The notes under the pieces are model-generated. The model searched no databases. It saw nothing but the letters and a program-made list of their open reading frames with translations, and was not told where the DNA came from. From NCBI GenBank assembly GCA_051294375.1, contig CM119265.1, positions 2,270,311 to 2,334,310 on the forward strand: a stretch of DNA of 64,000 bases, in the 5' to 3' direction. Source of the stretch: Paraspadella gotoi (Eukaryota; Chaetognatha). A program made the translations under genes and the position numbers. This document shows, in pieces, positions 22,761 through 32,335 of the stretch (position 1 is the stretch's first letter; each line of letters begins with the position of its first letter).

Positions 22761-25119
22761 GCACCGACCAAACTCTTTCCGCTTTTCTGACGCTCGTGTT
22801 TCAGAATCAGAATCGCGCAGAATTTTATCCTTTTTATAAAAACGTCAACTGGAAACGAAAACAAGCAAAGTGACCACCAGGTCGGTCACAACAACAACAA
22901 CAACAACAACAAAGCTGTTGGCTTTTTAGCTTTGGTTCCATTTCATTAACAATTGACATGAAACGACTTCTGTCCAACTACAACACGGACAACACAATGA
23001 AACTTAAATCAATATCAAACGTAAATTTTATAACGAAAACGAAAAAGGTAACAATCAAATCAAGTACATTTAGAACCAGCGTGATAACCAGTTAACCACT
23101 AAGGCGTAGTAAAATTCCTAAGTTTAACTTTAATTAAAATTCTAAAAGTGAGGAACGAACAACATTTTACTTATGAACATTTATGTATAAAAAAAATGTA
23201 TAATAAATTTTACAATTTACGCAGTAGGCCATATTTATACTAGTACTAAACCAATAAATGTTAAAATTTCAAAACAGTTTTTTCCTAGATTTTTTTGCAG
23301 ATTTGGATTCGTCATAAAAAATTGATGAAAAGAAATATAACTCTTTTTGAAAAATTCCTTCATTAAGTGGGTCAAAAATTAGAAAAAGCTATATTTTAAG
23401 CTGAAAATTAACTTTTTATATATTAAATATAGTTTTTTTAATTTTTAACCCACTTAATGAAAGAATTTTTAAAAATGATTTATATTTTCTTTTATCAACT
23501 TTTGACGAGGAATTCAAATCTGCAATCAAAATTAAGAAAAGCCTATTTTGAAATTTTTCGATTTTATAAGGATAGTACTATATATAAATATAGCCTACTG
23601 CAAAAATTAAAAAACATAAAATTAATTTTTTTTACAAATTAATGTTTACTGATGGTATGTTGTTCATAATTGACTTTTAGAATTTTCGTATGTAACTTTC
23701 ACTACGCCTTATTAACCACATGTCCCACGACAATCACAAAAATAAAGAACACAATATCAGCAAAATACAACAGAAACAACCACAACAACAACCATCAAAA
23801 CAAAAATCACAATAACATCAACACAACAGTCACAATAACATCAACACAACAATCACAATAACATCAACACAACAATCAAAATAACATCCACGAATGAAAA
23901 ACCTAAACCCTGGACTCGAGCCTAGATCTCCGGGAGGAGGGGGAAGAGGATGAGGAGAAATGATGAGGAAACAGTGCACAACCTATTGGTTCTTTCTCAC
24001 ATCAACACAACAGTCACAATAACATCAACAAAACAATCAAAATAACATCAACACAACAATCACAATAAAATCAACACAACAATCACAATAACATCAACAC
24101 AACAATCACAATAAAATCAACACAACAATCACAATAAAATCAACACAACAATCACAATAACATGAACAACCACAACAACTACAACGACTACAACCCCTTA
24201 CAATGACAATTACAACGACGTGAATAAAAACAACATCATTATCAACAACAACAAAAAACGACGACAACATCAACGACTCCCAACATCCCTCCAGCCAAAA
24301 CCAAACCCACCTTCTCCATCAATCTCCAGAGCGTCGGGTTCCAAACTCGGACCGAATTTGTTTTTGTCCAAATTTTGGAAAATGAGAAAACTTCTAGGGA
24401 AGACGAAGAAGACGACGAGCGAGGCGACGACGACGGCGACGACGACGGCGAGAGCGACGACGACGACGTGACGACGAGCGCGAGAAGGGCGGAGTCGTTC
24501 GTCGTCTGGTGGAGGAGAGGAGGGAGGGAGATGTCGTCATCATTATCATAATCATCATCATTTTCATCATCATCGTCATCGTCGTCGTCATCGTTATCAT
24601 CACAAACATCATTATTATCAACAACATCATCACCATCATCATCATACTCATCGTCATCATCATCATCATCATCAACATCATCATCATACTCATCGTCATC
24701 ATCAATCATCATCCATCATTCATCATAATCATCAATCATCATCATCATCATCAACATCACCCGCTGGAATGATAGCGACCAGGTGTTTTTCGTCTCTCTT
24801 GTGAACTTTTCCTCTTCCTCTGCAGGTGGGGCAAACGTTTCTGTCCAATCGGGCGAGAGATCCGTCTGAAGGGATGAATGATTGAATAAATGAATGAATT
24901 GATGAATGAATTGATGAATGAATGATTAAATACATAGAATTAAAAAAGAATGATAGAAAGAATTGAAGATTGATGGAACGAAATAACTAACGAATGAATG
25001 AATGAATGAATGAATGAATGAATGAATGAATGAATGAATGAATGAATGAAAGAACCCACAAGAGGCGAATGATCTTTGCGAATTCGTTATTTGCGTCAAC
25101 GACGAAGTGGTTGCTTCCA

Positions 25120-25153
<34 letters not shown>

Positions 25154-25390
25154 AGCGGCGACGTCAAAGTCTTTCTCCAGCGGAGTTCTTTCCTCTGTTG
25201 AAGCTGTAGTTAGCGTCGTCGGTCTGGCTGCTGATGTAGAAGGCGTCTGTGATGTAGAAGGCGTCAGAGATGTTGGTGAACTGTGATTAGTTCTCACAGA
25301 CGTCGGCGTCGTCGTTGCGGATTTTCTGTGAAACGAAATTTCAGACTCGGTTTCCGAAATTTCGCACAAGAGAGAAAATCGGTCGTCCAT
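20271..25390 (-). CDS. TMEM106-family lysosomal membrane protein, six exons
   Basis: Complete coding region, 391 residues plus stop, join of 25390-25060, 24865-24761, 24505-24311, 21423-21292, 20821-20669 and 20530-20271 read on the minus strand. Every junction is GT-AG and every intron is phase 1. The order of signatures is that of TMEM106A/B/C: a Ser/Thr-rich cytosolic tail (1-121), CPTCRGRGKV at 122-131 followed by LVAIIPA and DERLRP (146-152), a Val-rich signal anchor (about 159-181) ending FFVFPR, a luminal LEA2-like domain with NPNFYSIEM (226-234), and Cys287 and Cys326 at the 39-residue spacing of the human TMEM106B disulfide, the second inside VDCGEGN. Sequons lie at N252, N274 and N330. 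TMEM106 proteins are type II lysosomal proteins affecting lysosome size, acidification and trafficking. The protein is longer than human TMEM106B (274 residues) because of the N-terminal tail and a 65-residue C-terminal extension. Which vertebrate paralogue it corresponds to is not resolved. Confidence 0.93.
20557..20668. repeat. (ATC/GAT)n array filling TMEM106-like intron 5
   Basis: The array occupies almost the whole 138-base intron and begins at the 5-prime splice site, whose GTGATG is part of the repeat. Confidence 0.95.
20669..20821 (-). CDS. TMEM106-like exon 5 (luminal LEA2-like, part 2)
   Basis: Residues 256-305, after acceptor CCCCATTCAG. Encodes FVKLCNDARPTVHAVLIRF, aligned with the Cys and VHNVLL-type strand of the family; Cys287 is the first disulfide cysteine. 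Donor GCTG|GTGATG is the first unit of an ATG/GAT array running to about 20557. Confidence 0.92.
20822..21291. repeat. (GATT)n/(ATTC)n-rich TMEM106-like intron 4
   Basis: Imperfect TTGATTGA units dominate the 3-prime part and ATTC/ATTA units the 5-prime end. The donor GTGAATGAATG is in register with the GAAT repeat. Confidence 0.9.
21292..21423 (-). CDS. TMEM106-like exon 4 (luminal LEA2-like, part 1)
   Basis: Residues 212-254, after acceptor TTCTTCCCAG. Encodes LWLTNHWKICNPNFYSIEM, corresponding to the LNITN..NNNYYSVEV strand region of TMEM106B. Donor TCTG|GTGAAT leads directly into a GAAT array. Confidence 0.93.
22271..22450. repeat. Degenerate GATGACCACAGC minisatellite
   Basis: Imperfect 12-18-base units (GATGGACCACAGTGATGACC), ending in three copies of the 12-mer ATGATCACATAA at about 22405-22440. 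Confidence 0.75.
22552..22760. repeat. (ACG)n and (CGC)n triplet arrays
   Basis: ACG arrays at about 22552-22572 and 22722-22759 and a CGC array at about 22674-22702. In the minus-strand frame of the candidate cassette exon the latter two read as poly-Ser and poly-Gly. Confidence 0.9.
22587..22848 (-). CDS. Candidate cassette exon inside TMEM106-like intron 3
   Basis: A strong acceptor (GTTTTCGTTTCCAG) and a donor-like CTC|GTAACC bound a fully open 262-base segment. Its first two bases are in phase with exon 3, and it encodes a basic stretch, poly-Ser, poly-Gly and a second hydrophobic helix (LDLFLAMTIILLMVIDFYV). The end leaves two bases, out of phase with exon 4, and the family needs no extra residues here. 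It may be an alternative, terminal or decoy exon, or chance. Confidence 0.25.
22889..22913. repeat. (CAA)n array
   Basis: About eight perfect CAA units inside intron 3. Confidence 0.9.
23785..24170. repeat. 23-bp minisatellite with a ~110-base insertion
   Basis: Unit AACATCAACACAACAATCAC plus AAT, about 11 copies in two blocks (23785-23888 and 24000-24165). The interruption at about 23889-23998 contains a minus-strand B-box-like GGCTCGAGTCC (23912-23922) and looks like a small SINE fragment inserted into the array. Confidence 0.8.
24311..24505 (-). CDS. TMEM106-like exon 3 (transmembrane segment)
   Basis: Residues 147-210, after acceptor TCCACCAG. Encodes DERLRPSRARRH, then a Val/Ala membrane segment built largely from GTC codons, then FFVFPRSF, matching the family's FFLFPRS. 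A different reading frame across this exon gives a Ser/Arg-rich chance frame. Donor GAAG|GTGGGT. Confidence 0.93.
24536..24760. repeat. (ATC)n array filling TMEM106-like intron 2
   Basis: Imperfect ATC/ATT triplets on the plus strand (GAT on the gene strand) from the 5-prime splice site almost to the branch region. Confidence 0.9.
24761..24865 (-). CDS. TMEM106-like exon 2 (CPTC motif)
   Basis: Residues 112-145, after acceptor CCCTTCAG. Encodes NVCPTCRGRGKVHKRDEKH and LVAIIPA, the most diagnostic stretch of the family. Donor GCGG|GTGATG runs straight into a GAT-rich array. Confidence 0.95.
24992..25050. repeat. (GAAT)n array in TMEM106-like intron 1
   Basis: About 15 perfect GAAT units on the plus strand, beginning eight bases downstream of the exon 1 donor on the gene strand. 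Confidence 0.95.
25060..25390 (-). CDS. TMEM106-like exon 1 (start codon, cytosolic tail)
   Basis: Residues 1-110. ATG at 25390 is the first ATG in the frame and has A at -3; the frame is open further upstream without another ATG. Ser/Thr-rich, with a poly-Ser run encoded by a (TCG)n array at about 25153-25120. Donor CTT|GTGGGT; an ATTC array (24992-25050) begins eight bases inside the intron. Confidence 0.85.
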
Positions 25391-25650
25391 CTTTAGTTTC
25401 GGGGTTTTTTGGTGCTTTGTTTTGTTTTGTTTTGTTTTGGTTTGATCTGTAGGTTTAGCCAAGTTTAACTCTTAAAATAATACTCAATGCCGAATGGCGA
25501 AATATTTCGCGATCTTTTTTTTACGACAATAAACGACACGAACAAACGCAACGAACGAACGAACGATGGACTTAGACATTGATTTTGAGTCGCATTTCTA
25601 ATTAAGTACAAAATCTAGATGAATCATTTCGAAGTGCAAGATCCACACAG
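25391..25650 (-). promoter_or_regulatory. Probable 5-prime leader and promoter zone of the TMEM106-like gene
   Basis: Placed only by position upstream of the start codon. It holds a short AAAAC tandem (25415-25440) and an AACG repeat near 25550. No TATA box, initiator or CCAAT box is convincing. Confidence 0.3.
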
Positions 25651-25651
25651 G

Positions 25652-25827
25652 AGAGAGAGAGGCGAGTAGAGAGAGAACGAGAGAGAGAGAGAGAGAGACG
25701 AGAGAGAGAGATCTCGCAAGAGAGAGAGAGAGAGAGAGAGAGAGAATAGGTTTTAAGCCAACTTCTGGACTATTATCAATGACCAANNNNNNNNNNNNNN
25801 NNNNNNNNNNNNNNNNNNNNNNNNNNN
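25652..25827. repeat. (GA)n microsatellite and gap
   Basis: Interrupted GA array at 25652-25745, then unique sequence and a 41-N gap (25787-25827). Confidence 0.85.
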
Positions 25828-25889
25828 GTTCGTTCGTTCTTTCCCCTCTTAGTTAGTTTTATTAGTTTATTTATTTCCTGATTCATTCT

Positions 25890-26190
25890 TCAAATCATTC
25901 ATTCATTCATTCATTCATTCATTCATTCATTTATTCTTTCATTCATTCATTCATTCATTCATTCATTCATTCATTCATTCATTCATTCATTCATTCATTC
26001 ATTCTTTCATTTATTCATAAAATAATTCATTAATTCGTTAATTGATTTATTTATTCATTCGTTCATTCATATATTTATTAGTTAATTTTTTCATTCATTC
26101 ATTCATTCATTCATTCATTCATTCATTCATTCATTCATTCATTCATTCATTCATTCATTCATTCATTCATTCATTCATTCATTCAACCAT
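25890..26190. repeat. (ATTC)n microsatellite
   Basis: Long ATTC arrays, cleanest at 25893-26005 and 26092-26184, separated by an imperfect stretch. Confidence 0.95.
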
Positions 26191-26668
26191 TTGAACTGGT
26201 TTTGGTGCGCGTGACTTGGCTTCACGAGGTAACCTCGTCCTTTTCGTCGTCGTCGTCGTCGTCTTCATCGTCGTCGTCTTCATNNNNNNNNNNNNNNNNN
26301 NNNNNNNNNNNNNNNNNNNNNNNNNNNNNNNNNNNNNNNNNNNNNNNNNNNNNNNNNNNNNNNNNNNNNNNNNNNNNNNNNNNNNNNNNNNNNNNNNNNN
26401 NNNNNNNNNNNNNNNNNNNNNNNNNNNNNNNNNNNNNNNNNNNNNNNNNNNNNNNNNNNNNNNNNNNNNNNNNNNNNNNNNNNNNNNNNNNNNNNNNNNN
26501 NNNNNNNNNNNNNNNNNNCGTCGTCGTCTTCGTCACCAAAGACATTCGTCTTGTCATCATTTTCGTCGTCGTCGTCATCGTCATCATCGTCGTCGTCATC
26601 GTCGTCGTCGTTCGCAGTTCTTCCCCTTTTTTCGGTTCCTTCTGATTTTCTGCGTCTTTGGTTTCTGA
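26191..26668 (-). CDS. Possible repeat-rich exon interrupted by a gap
   Basis: On the minus strand an acceptor-like TGATTTTCAG at about 26669 is followed by an open, charged stretch (TKDAENQKEPKKGEELR), then CGA/ACG triplet arrays on both sides of a 235-N gap, then an open unique tail ending at a possible GTTGAATGAATG donor next to the ATTC array. Because the triplet array is open in all frames and the gap hides its middle, this is only a possibility. It lies upstream of the TMEM106-like start on the same strand and could be a 5-prime exon of that gene. Confidence 0.2.
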
Positions 26669-27810
26669 AAATCATTTTTTCTTTTCAATTTATAAAAAGC
26701 GGAAAAAATAAAAGAAAAAAAATCTTTCTTTTTTCAGCCGGAAAATAATAAATTATTATTAAAATCCACTATTTCTTTTGTTTTGTTTTTTTTTTGTTTC
26801 TAAACCGGAATATTTTGTTTAAATTTTTATTTTCTAAAAAAAAATTAAAGAGGATTTTCAAATTCTTATTCTCTTGATTCGCCGAGTCTAGAAATAAAGG
26901 ATTTTCACTGTACGAAGCGGGAAAAAAGAGAAAGATTTTGCTTCATTAAAGGTAAAGTGAACGACGGGTTTAGCGAAGGAAGATTTCGCTAAAACCGATC
27001 GAATATATGAACTTCGTTATTTCCGTCGAAAATGTTCTCGTACTCATTTTCCGAGAGTGCCCCTTTTTTGTTGGTTCTTCCTAAAATTTAATTTTAATTT
27101 CAATATTTAACCAAGATATATTTTTTAAAAATTGTTTTCAAAGTAAGAGAGTTTTTATTGTATTTAAAAACGATTATGGTTAACAATGAAATCTAAACGA
27201 AACAAAACGAAAGGACAATACTACAATCATTAAAATTATATCCTAATCTATATCCGTAATCTGTAACCCTAAACAATTAACCTAATTCCAAATTTAAAAT
27301 GAAATGTAGCGTTCCGGGAAAATAAGCCTAATTTATTTATAATAATTTCTTTCTTGCGCAACTGCGCCACGCAGCGTCGCTACGCTACACTACGCTACGC
27401 TACTCAACAAAGCTCCACGGCGTAACGCGTTTCGCTGCGCACATTGAAAATTCGGTGACGCATAAAATATTCACTTGTTTCGTTTGTTTTTTTTTGTTTT
27501 TTTTTGTAGCTGAAAATTGATTTGATTTTGAAACTTGAGGGAAAAAACTGTGACAGCGAAATTAAATTAGTGTGAAACTCGATGCAGTAAAGTGAATGAA
27601 CATATCGGAAACGGAATTATGAAATGAAAAGAAAAGAAAATAATATGACCCTTTTTTGGGAGGGGGGGTCACGTTTTTCCCTTCCCTATTTTCCCCAAGA
27701 TCGAATTCAGCGTCCATTTCTCACGACCACATTTGGAGGTGACATCTCACAACCACAAATTTTTCAATTCTCACTGATTTATCTCGGAAGCGCGTGAACT
27801 GGGGCAATAG
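26669..27810. other. AT-rich sequence with telomere-like stretch, no gene seen
   Basis: A short CCCTAA/CCTAAT-like stretch lies at 27235-27305 and a CGCTACGCTACACTACGCTA tandem at about 27380-27402. No protein-like open frame. Confidence 0.45.
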
Positions 27811-27811
27811 C

Positions 27812-27914
27812 TCTCGCTCTCTCTCTTTCTGTCTCCGTCTCTGTCTCTCTCTGTCTCTCTCTCTCTGTCGCTCTCTCTCTTTCGCTTTTTCTCTTTCACT
27901 TTGTCTGTGAGTAG

Positions 27915-27948
<34 letters not shown>

Positions 27949-27977
27949 TTTTTTCCATCTCTCTGTCTGAATGTCTG

Positions 27978-28075
<98 letters not shown>

Positions 28076-28076
28076 C
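27812..28076. repeat. (CT)n microsatellite
   Basis: About 265 bases of CT with scattered GTCT and TTTCT interruptions, including a (CTGT)n block at 27913-27938. The Leu/Ser-rich open frame is repeat-derived. Confidence 0.95.
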
Positions 28077-28740
28077 CTTTCCTCTCTTGTCTACTAAAAT
28101 ATGCCTTTCTATCCTTTGTTTAATTCTTTAGTTATTAAAATTCTTATTTCTCAATTATCATTATAATTTCCCCATTTCCTTGTTAAGATCTTTTTTTTAT
28201 AATTATTTTTTATTTTCCGCGACTTATTTTAAATTCCATCTAGAGATTCGCCGCCGTTGAATTATTCCATGTAGGAGGTCCCACGGAATTTCAATTACAT
28301 CCCTCCAGTCCGACCGAGTTCTTTCATTTGTACGTCCTTCTGTTTTCCATGTATCTTCAATTACATCCCTCTCTCCCGCTCTGTCTTATTTTAACGAAAT
28401 AATTCGATTCGGATAAACAAAAAGTTTTTGGTATTTTTAGTAAAATACTCATCGCAAACAAAATGGCCTTAAATTTCGATAATGCCTATTCCATGATTTT
28501 TTTAAAAATAATTCATACAAAGAGGATTTTTACATACATAGGTTGCTTTTACAATTAACTTTTGGTAACATTTTTAAAAAAAATTAGTTATTTAAAAATA
28601 ACAGTTTTTTTGATGACGATTTTTTCGTTAAAGTCAATATATTTTTACTAATTCAAATTGGCAAAGTTATCTCATTGGTGGATTAAGGGAATTAATCCGA
28701 TTATGCAACTAAAACATTCTTTGAAATATTATACCACTTC
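28077..28740. other. No feature seen
   Basis: AT-rich sequence. A 15-base block (TCAATTACATCCCTC) occurs twice at about 28289 and 28351, suggesting a short local duplication. Confidence 0.4.
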
Positions 28741-28744
28741 ATTG

Positions 28745-28900
28745 ATAAGGAAGCCAGGTACTCTGGGAGTGAATGAACGAGACTGTGAGAGTCTTGATTG
28801 AAAGCTTGCAGAAACCTGCTATGTCATTATCTTGTAAGAGTGATGGAGGACTTAAACCACAAAAGCCTGTCCAAAGTCAGGGACAACATACCTTATTTTT
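28745..28900 (-). mobile_element. Dispersed repeat, family C (copy 1)
   Basis: Its reverse complement shares CTCCATCACTCTTACAAGAT, ATAGCAGGTTTCTGCAAGCT, TTTCAATCAAGACTCTC and GAGTACCTGGCTTCC with the copies at 39105-39245 and 39740-39870. Class unknown; no coding capacity and no pol III boxes seen. Confidence 0.65.
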
Positions 28901-29224
28901 TAAATGAATGGATAATATTTATGTTGGTAGTACCAATTTCATAACTCTGTAACATTGTATTCCACAGCGTCCTTCAGTGCGGCAAGACTGTTCGCAAATA
29001 AAATCTCCGTCGTTTGGCCAAAATAGATTTTGAGTTAGAATCGTAGTTCGCCTTTGGCCATCAACTCTCGACCCTAAATAATTAATTTTTGTCCGTCACA
29101 TCCTTATGATCCTTTTTAGTTTTTTTAGTTATGCATATTATATTTCCATTATAAAAAGATATTCTAGTGAGACACTGGCTCTATTTTCTAAAAACGCCCC
29201 AATATTGTAGCTTAATCCATGAAC

Positions 29225-29450
29225 GGTAATTCAAACTTAGTATTTAACCTAAATTTGTTACTAAACCTCTAATCCAATCACTAACCCTAAATACTAACCT
29301 AACCTAATCTTTAACCCTAAATCCTAACCTTAAACCCTAATCCTAAACCCCAACCATTTAACCTTAAACCCTAAACGCCCTAAACCTAATCTTAAACTTA
29401 ATCTTAAACTTAATCTTTAACCTAATCCCTAATCTTTCCCAATCTTTAAA
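29225..29450. repeat. Degenerate telomere-like (CCTAA/CCCTAAA)n tract
   Basis: Drifting CCCTAA, CCTAA and CTTAAA units over 220 bases, the same kind of sequence as 18990-19240. Confidence 0.65.
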
Positions 29451-29507
29451 TCTAAAAATTAACATTAGGATGAAATGAGGAAAATAAAGCCGAGTCGTCT
29501 CCATTCT

Positions 29508-29572
29508 TTTTGATGTTGTCGTCGTCGTCGTCGTCGTTGTATTTCTTGTCGTCGTCGTCGTCGTCTTCATCA
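29508..29572. repeat. (CGT)n array
   Basis: Two CGT arrays separated by TGTATTTCTTGT; the poly-Thr minus-strand frame across it is repeat-derived. Confidence 0.9.
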
Positions 29573-29654
29573 TCGAGTGTTTCTCTTTCTTCAAACTCAA
29601 TCAAGAGAAAAATCGATTTTCGATTTAAAAAAAAAGTTTTTTTTCAGGTGATGA

Positions 29655-29940
29655 TGACGATCGACGCCATGACAGGCCGCTAACAAGGACGCCAGGCCGA
29701 CAGGCCGCCATTGGGGAAACGCCAGTTGGCCAGTCCGACAGCCAGGACGCCTGGGAANNNNNNNNNNNNNNNNNNNNNNNNNNNNNNNNNNNNNNNNNNN
29801 NNNNNNNNNNNNNNNNNNNNNNNNNNNNNNNNNNNNNNNNNNNNNNNNNNNNNNNNNNNNNNNNNNNNNNAACCGCCTGGCTCGATCAAGGCCACCAGGA
29901 CGCCACGGCCGCGTTCGCGGGTTAGAAATCAGGCGCTTCA
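29655..29940. repeat. GC-rich tandem repeat around a 113-N gap
   Basis: Imperfect units of the type CAGGCCGACAGGCCGCCA and GGCCACCAGGACGCCACGG on both sides of the gap at 29758-29870. Confidence 0.55.
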
Positions 29941-29952
29941 TCGCTTTTAATT

Positions 29953-30889
29953 ATTTCTTGGCTCCATAGAAACTTGCATGTGGAATCCTGGCACACCAAA
30001 ATACGCGTCACTACAGAATTCTGGCTCAAACTTAGGTAGAATTTGTGAAAAGCTAAACCGTGAAACGAGACCCTGAATTCACTGGAGTAAGAGAGTAAGT
30101 CTCTGGTCTTTCTTATGTCTGGCCAACCGAATCTGCAGTATGAATCAAGCACCTTTGAAATCCTGCCGAGATTGAATATGGTTTATGAAACCTATAAATC
30201 TCGATCCGATACAACGAATGATAAACTTTTTTTTTTTGGCATCCAAAGCATGGAGGCTTTCTCCGACTTCTCTCCATTTCGATGGCAACTTTGTCCGTTT
30301 GACAGTGCAAGTGGCAGTGGGCAAGAGTCCACACACGAGATTCACTGAACTATTAGATGTATCAACTGACTGCGACAAGGCTTTACTATTGTATTTTGCA
30401 TCAATGCACTGATGATAAACTGCGCAGACGCAGATGGTAAACGTTGCGTGATGGCCATATGATAAAATGGCGGGATTGGCACAATAAAAAATGGCCGCGT
30501 ATTGCTCAAAATGAATAAAGCACTGGCGAGATGCGCCTGAAATGGCGTGCAATAATAATTGGCGCGATGCATTGTAAACGATGAATGTAAAGCGCTAGGC
30601 AGAAATGGATGACCTTTTAAATTACCCACATCACTCCAAAATAAAAATCAACTCCAAGTCAGTGAATTTTATCTCTCTTCTTTTTTGATAAACTGGCGAT
30701 GGATGACCTTTTAATTACCCACTCCATTACTCCACTCCAAAAAAAATCAACTCAATTCAGTGAATTTAAACTAAGGAGAATTTTTTACTCAGCAGATTTT
30801 AAAAAATCACAAAAAAGAAAAAAAAAAGTCGCAATGAAAATGAGAAAAGAATAACGATTATGAGCCGAACGAACAAATTGACATATATT
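29953..30889 (+). mobile_element. Minisatellite-bearing repeat element, copy 1 left part
   Basis: Begins ATTTCTTGGCTCCATAGAAA and is repeated at 31279-32094 in the same orientation with many one-base indels. It contains a decayed 24-bp minisatellite (about 30400-30600). The overlapping open frames here (30113-30629) appear in several frames on both strands and are not convincing genes. Confidence 0.8.
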
Positions 30890-31268
30890 GAGAAAATGAT
30901 GAACTGATTAATCAAAGAAGAATTGACAATTTGATAGAATGAGAAACAGACGAAGATAAAAAAATTTACAAAATGACAAATGAAACAAAGTACAGAATGA
31001 CAAATGACGGGAAGGACAAATACAAATGAGACAAAGGACGGAATGTCAAATAACGGGAAGGACAAAGACAAATGAGACAAAGGACAGAATGACACATGAC
31101 GGGAAGGACAAAGACAAATGAGACAAAAGACAGAATGACAAATGACGGGAAGGACAAAGACAAATGAGACAGAGGACAACAACTGGAGAATTGCGTGAAC
31201 CGGATTTTCTCTTGTCTCAAATCGATAATACTCTCTCCCCCGATGCGCGTGTTGGTCGTCTCTCTCTC
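30890..31268 (+). mobile_element. Minisatellite-bearing repeat element, 46-bp array part
   Basis: About five copies of a ~46-base unit (GACAAATGACGGGAAGGACA... on this strand) at 30958-31185, then CGGATTTTCTC..CGATGCGCGTGTTGGTCGTC and a CT run at the gap. The same parts, in reverse complement, form 51390-53420 and 49615-50000. Confidence 0.85.
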
Positions 31269-31278
31269 NNNNNNNNNN

Positions 31279-32094
31279 ATTTCTTGGCTCCATAGAAACT
31301 TTGCAATGTGGAATACTGGCAACACAAAATACGGTCACTACAGAATTCTGGCTCTAACTTAGGTAGAATTTGTGAAAAGCTAAACCCGTGAAACGAGACC
31401 CTGAATCACTGGAGTAAGAGAGTAAGTTTCTGGTCTTTCTTACTGTCTGGCACAACCGAATCCTGCATTATTGAATCAAGGCACCTTGAAATCCTTGCGA
31501 GATTGAATACTGGCTTTATGAAACCATAAAATCTCGGCATCCCGATAACAACGAATCGAATAAACACTTTTTTTTTTGGCACCAAAGCTGGAAGCCTCTT
31601 CTCCGACTTCTCTCCATTGAGGCAACTTTGTCCGTTTGACAGTGGCAAGTGGCAAGTGGCAACGATCCAACACCACGAGATCACCTGAAACTATTAGAAT
31701 CGTATCAACTGACTGGCACAAGGTTTACTATTGTATCTTTGCACAATCGCACTATGATAAACTGGCGAGACGGCAGAATGGTAAACTTGCGTGATGGCAC
31801 AATGATAAAATGGCGCGATGGCACAATAATAAACTGGCGTGATGTCAAAATGATAAACTGGCGAGATGGCACAATGGTAAAATGGCGCGATGGCACAATG
31901 ATAAACTGGCGATGGATGACCTTTTAATTACCCACTCCCTCCAAAATAAAAATCAACTCAATTCAGTGAATTTAAACTAAGGATAATTTTTTACTCAGCA
32001 GATTTTAAAAAATCACAAAAAAGGAAAAAAAAGTCGCAATGAAAATGAGAAAAAAATAACGATTATGAGCCGAACGAACAAATTGACATATATT
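31279..32094 (+). mobile_element. Minisatellite-bearing repeat element, copy 2 left part
   Basis: Second copy of 29953-30889, directly after a 10-N gap. It has a better-preserved 24-bp minisatellite (31748-31915) based on ATGATAAACTGGCGAGATGG plus CACA; because 24 is divisible by three it yields a repeated eight-residue frame (TMINWRDG), with no sign that this is translated. Confidence 0.85.
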
Positions 32095-32185
32095 CCAATG
32101 TCTAAAGAAGACGTCTGGGGGTCTCGTAGAACGAAACAGATATTGCTCGGAAGTCGCTGTTTCTTCCTTCGTCGGCAACAAGCGT

Positions 32186-32335
32186 ATGAGAAGAGAGGAG
32201 AGAAAGAGAGATGAAGGAGAGAGAGAAAGAGAGAGAGAGAGAAGAGAAGAGAGAGAGCAGAAAGAGAAGAGAAAGAGAGAGACGAAGAGAGAGAGAACTC
32301 GAAGAGAGACGAGAGAGAAGAGAAGAGAAGTAGTG
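32186..32335. repeat. (GA)n microsatellite
   Basis: About 150 bases of imperfect GA. The plus-strand frame continues into about 60 non-repeat codons (to 32524), which could be real but shows no splice donor or recognisable motif. Confidence 0.75.

Larger units (their letters stand above)
21424..24310. other. TMEM106-like intron 3 (2.9 kb)
   Basis: The largest intron of the gene, holding most of its internal repeats: TGTTTGGCCATG short tandem at 21600-21655, GTCCGTC/GTCTGTC array at 21961-22010, and the arrays listed separately. One candidate cassette exon lies at 22587-22848. Confidence 0.8.

Noticed and set aside
22583-22864. The hydrophobic intronic ORF as the constitutive TMEM106 membrane exon
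   Set aside because: Exon 3 at 24311-24505 carries the family-specific DERLRP...FFVFPR membrane segment in phase; the intronic helix lacks these motifs.
24242-24712. A 156-codon minus-strand Asp- and Ser-rich frame
   Set aside because: Out-of-frame reading of TMEM106-like exon 3 and the neighbouring ATC array.
30113-30629. Five overlapping open frames as a gene
   Set aside because: They lie inside a duplicated repeat element, are broken by indels in the second copy (31279-32094), and none is favoured over the others.
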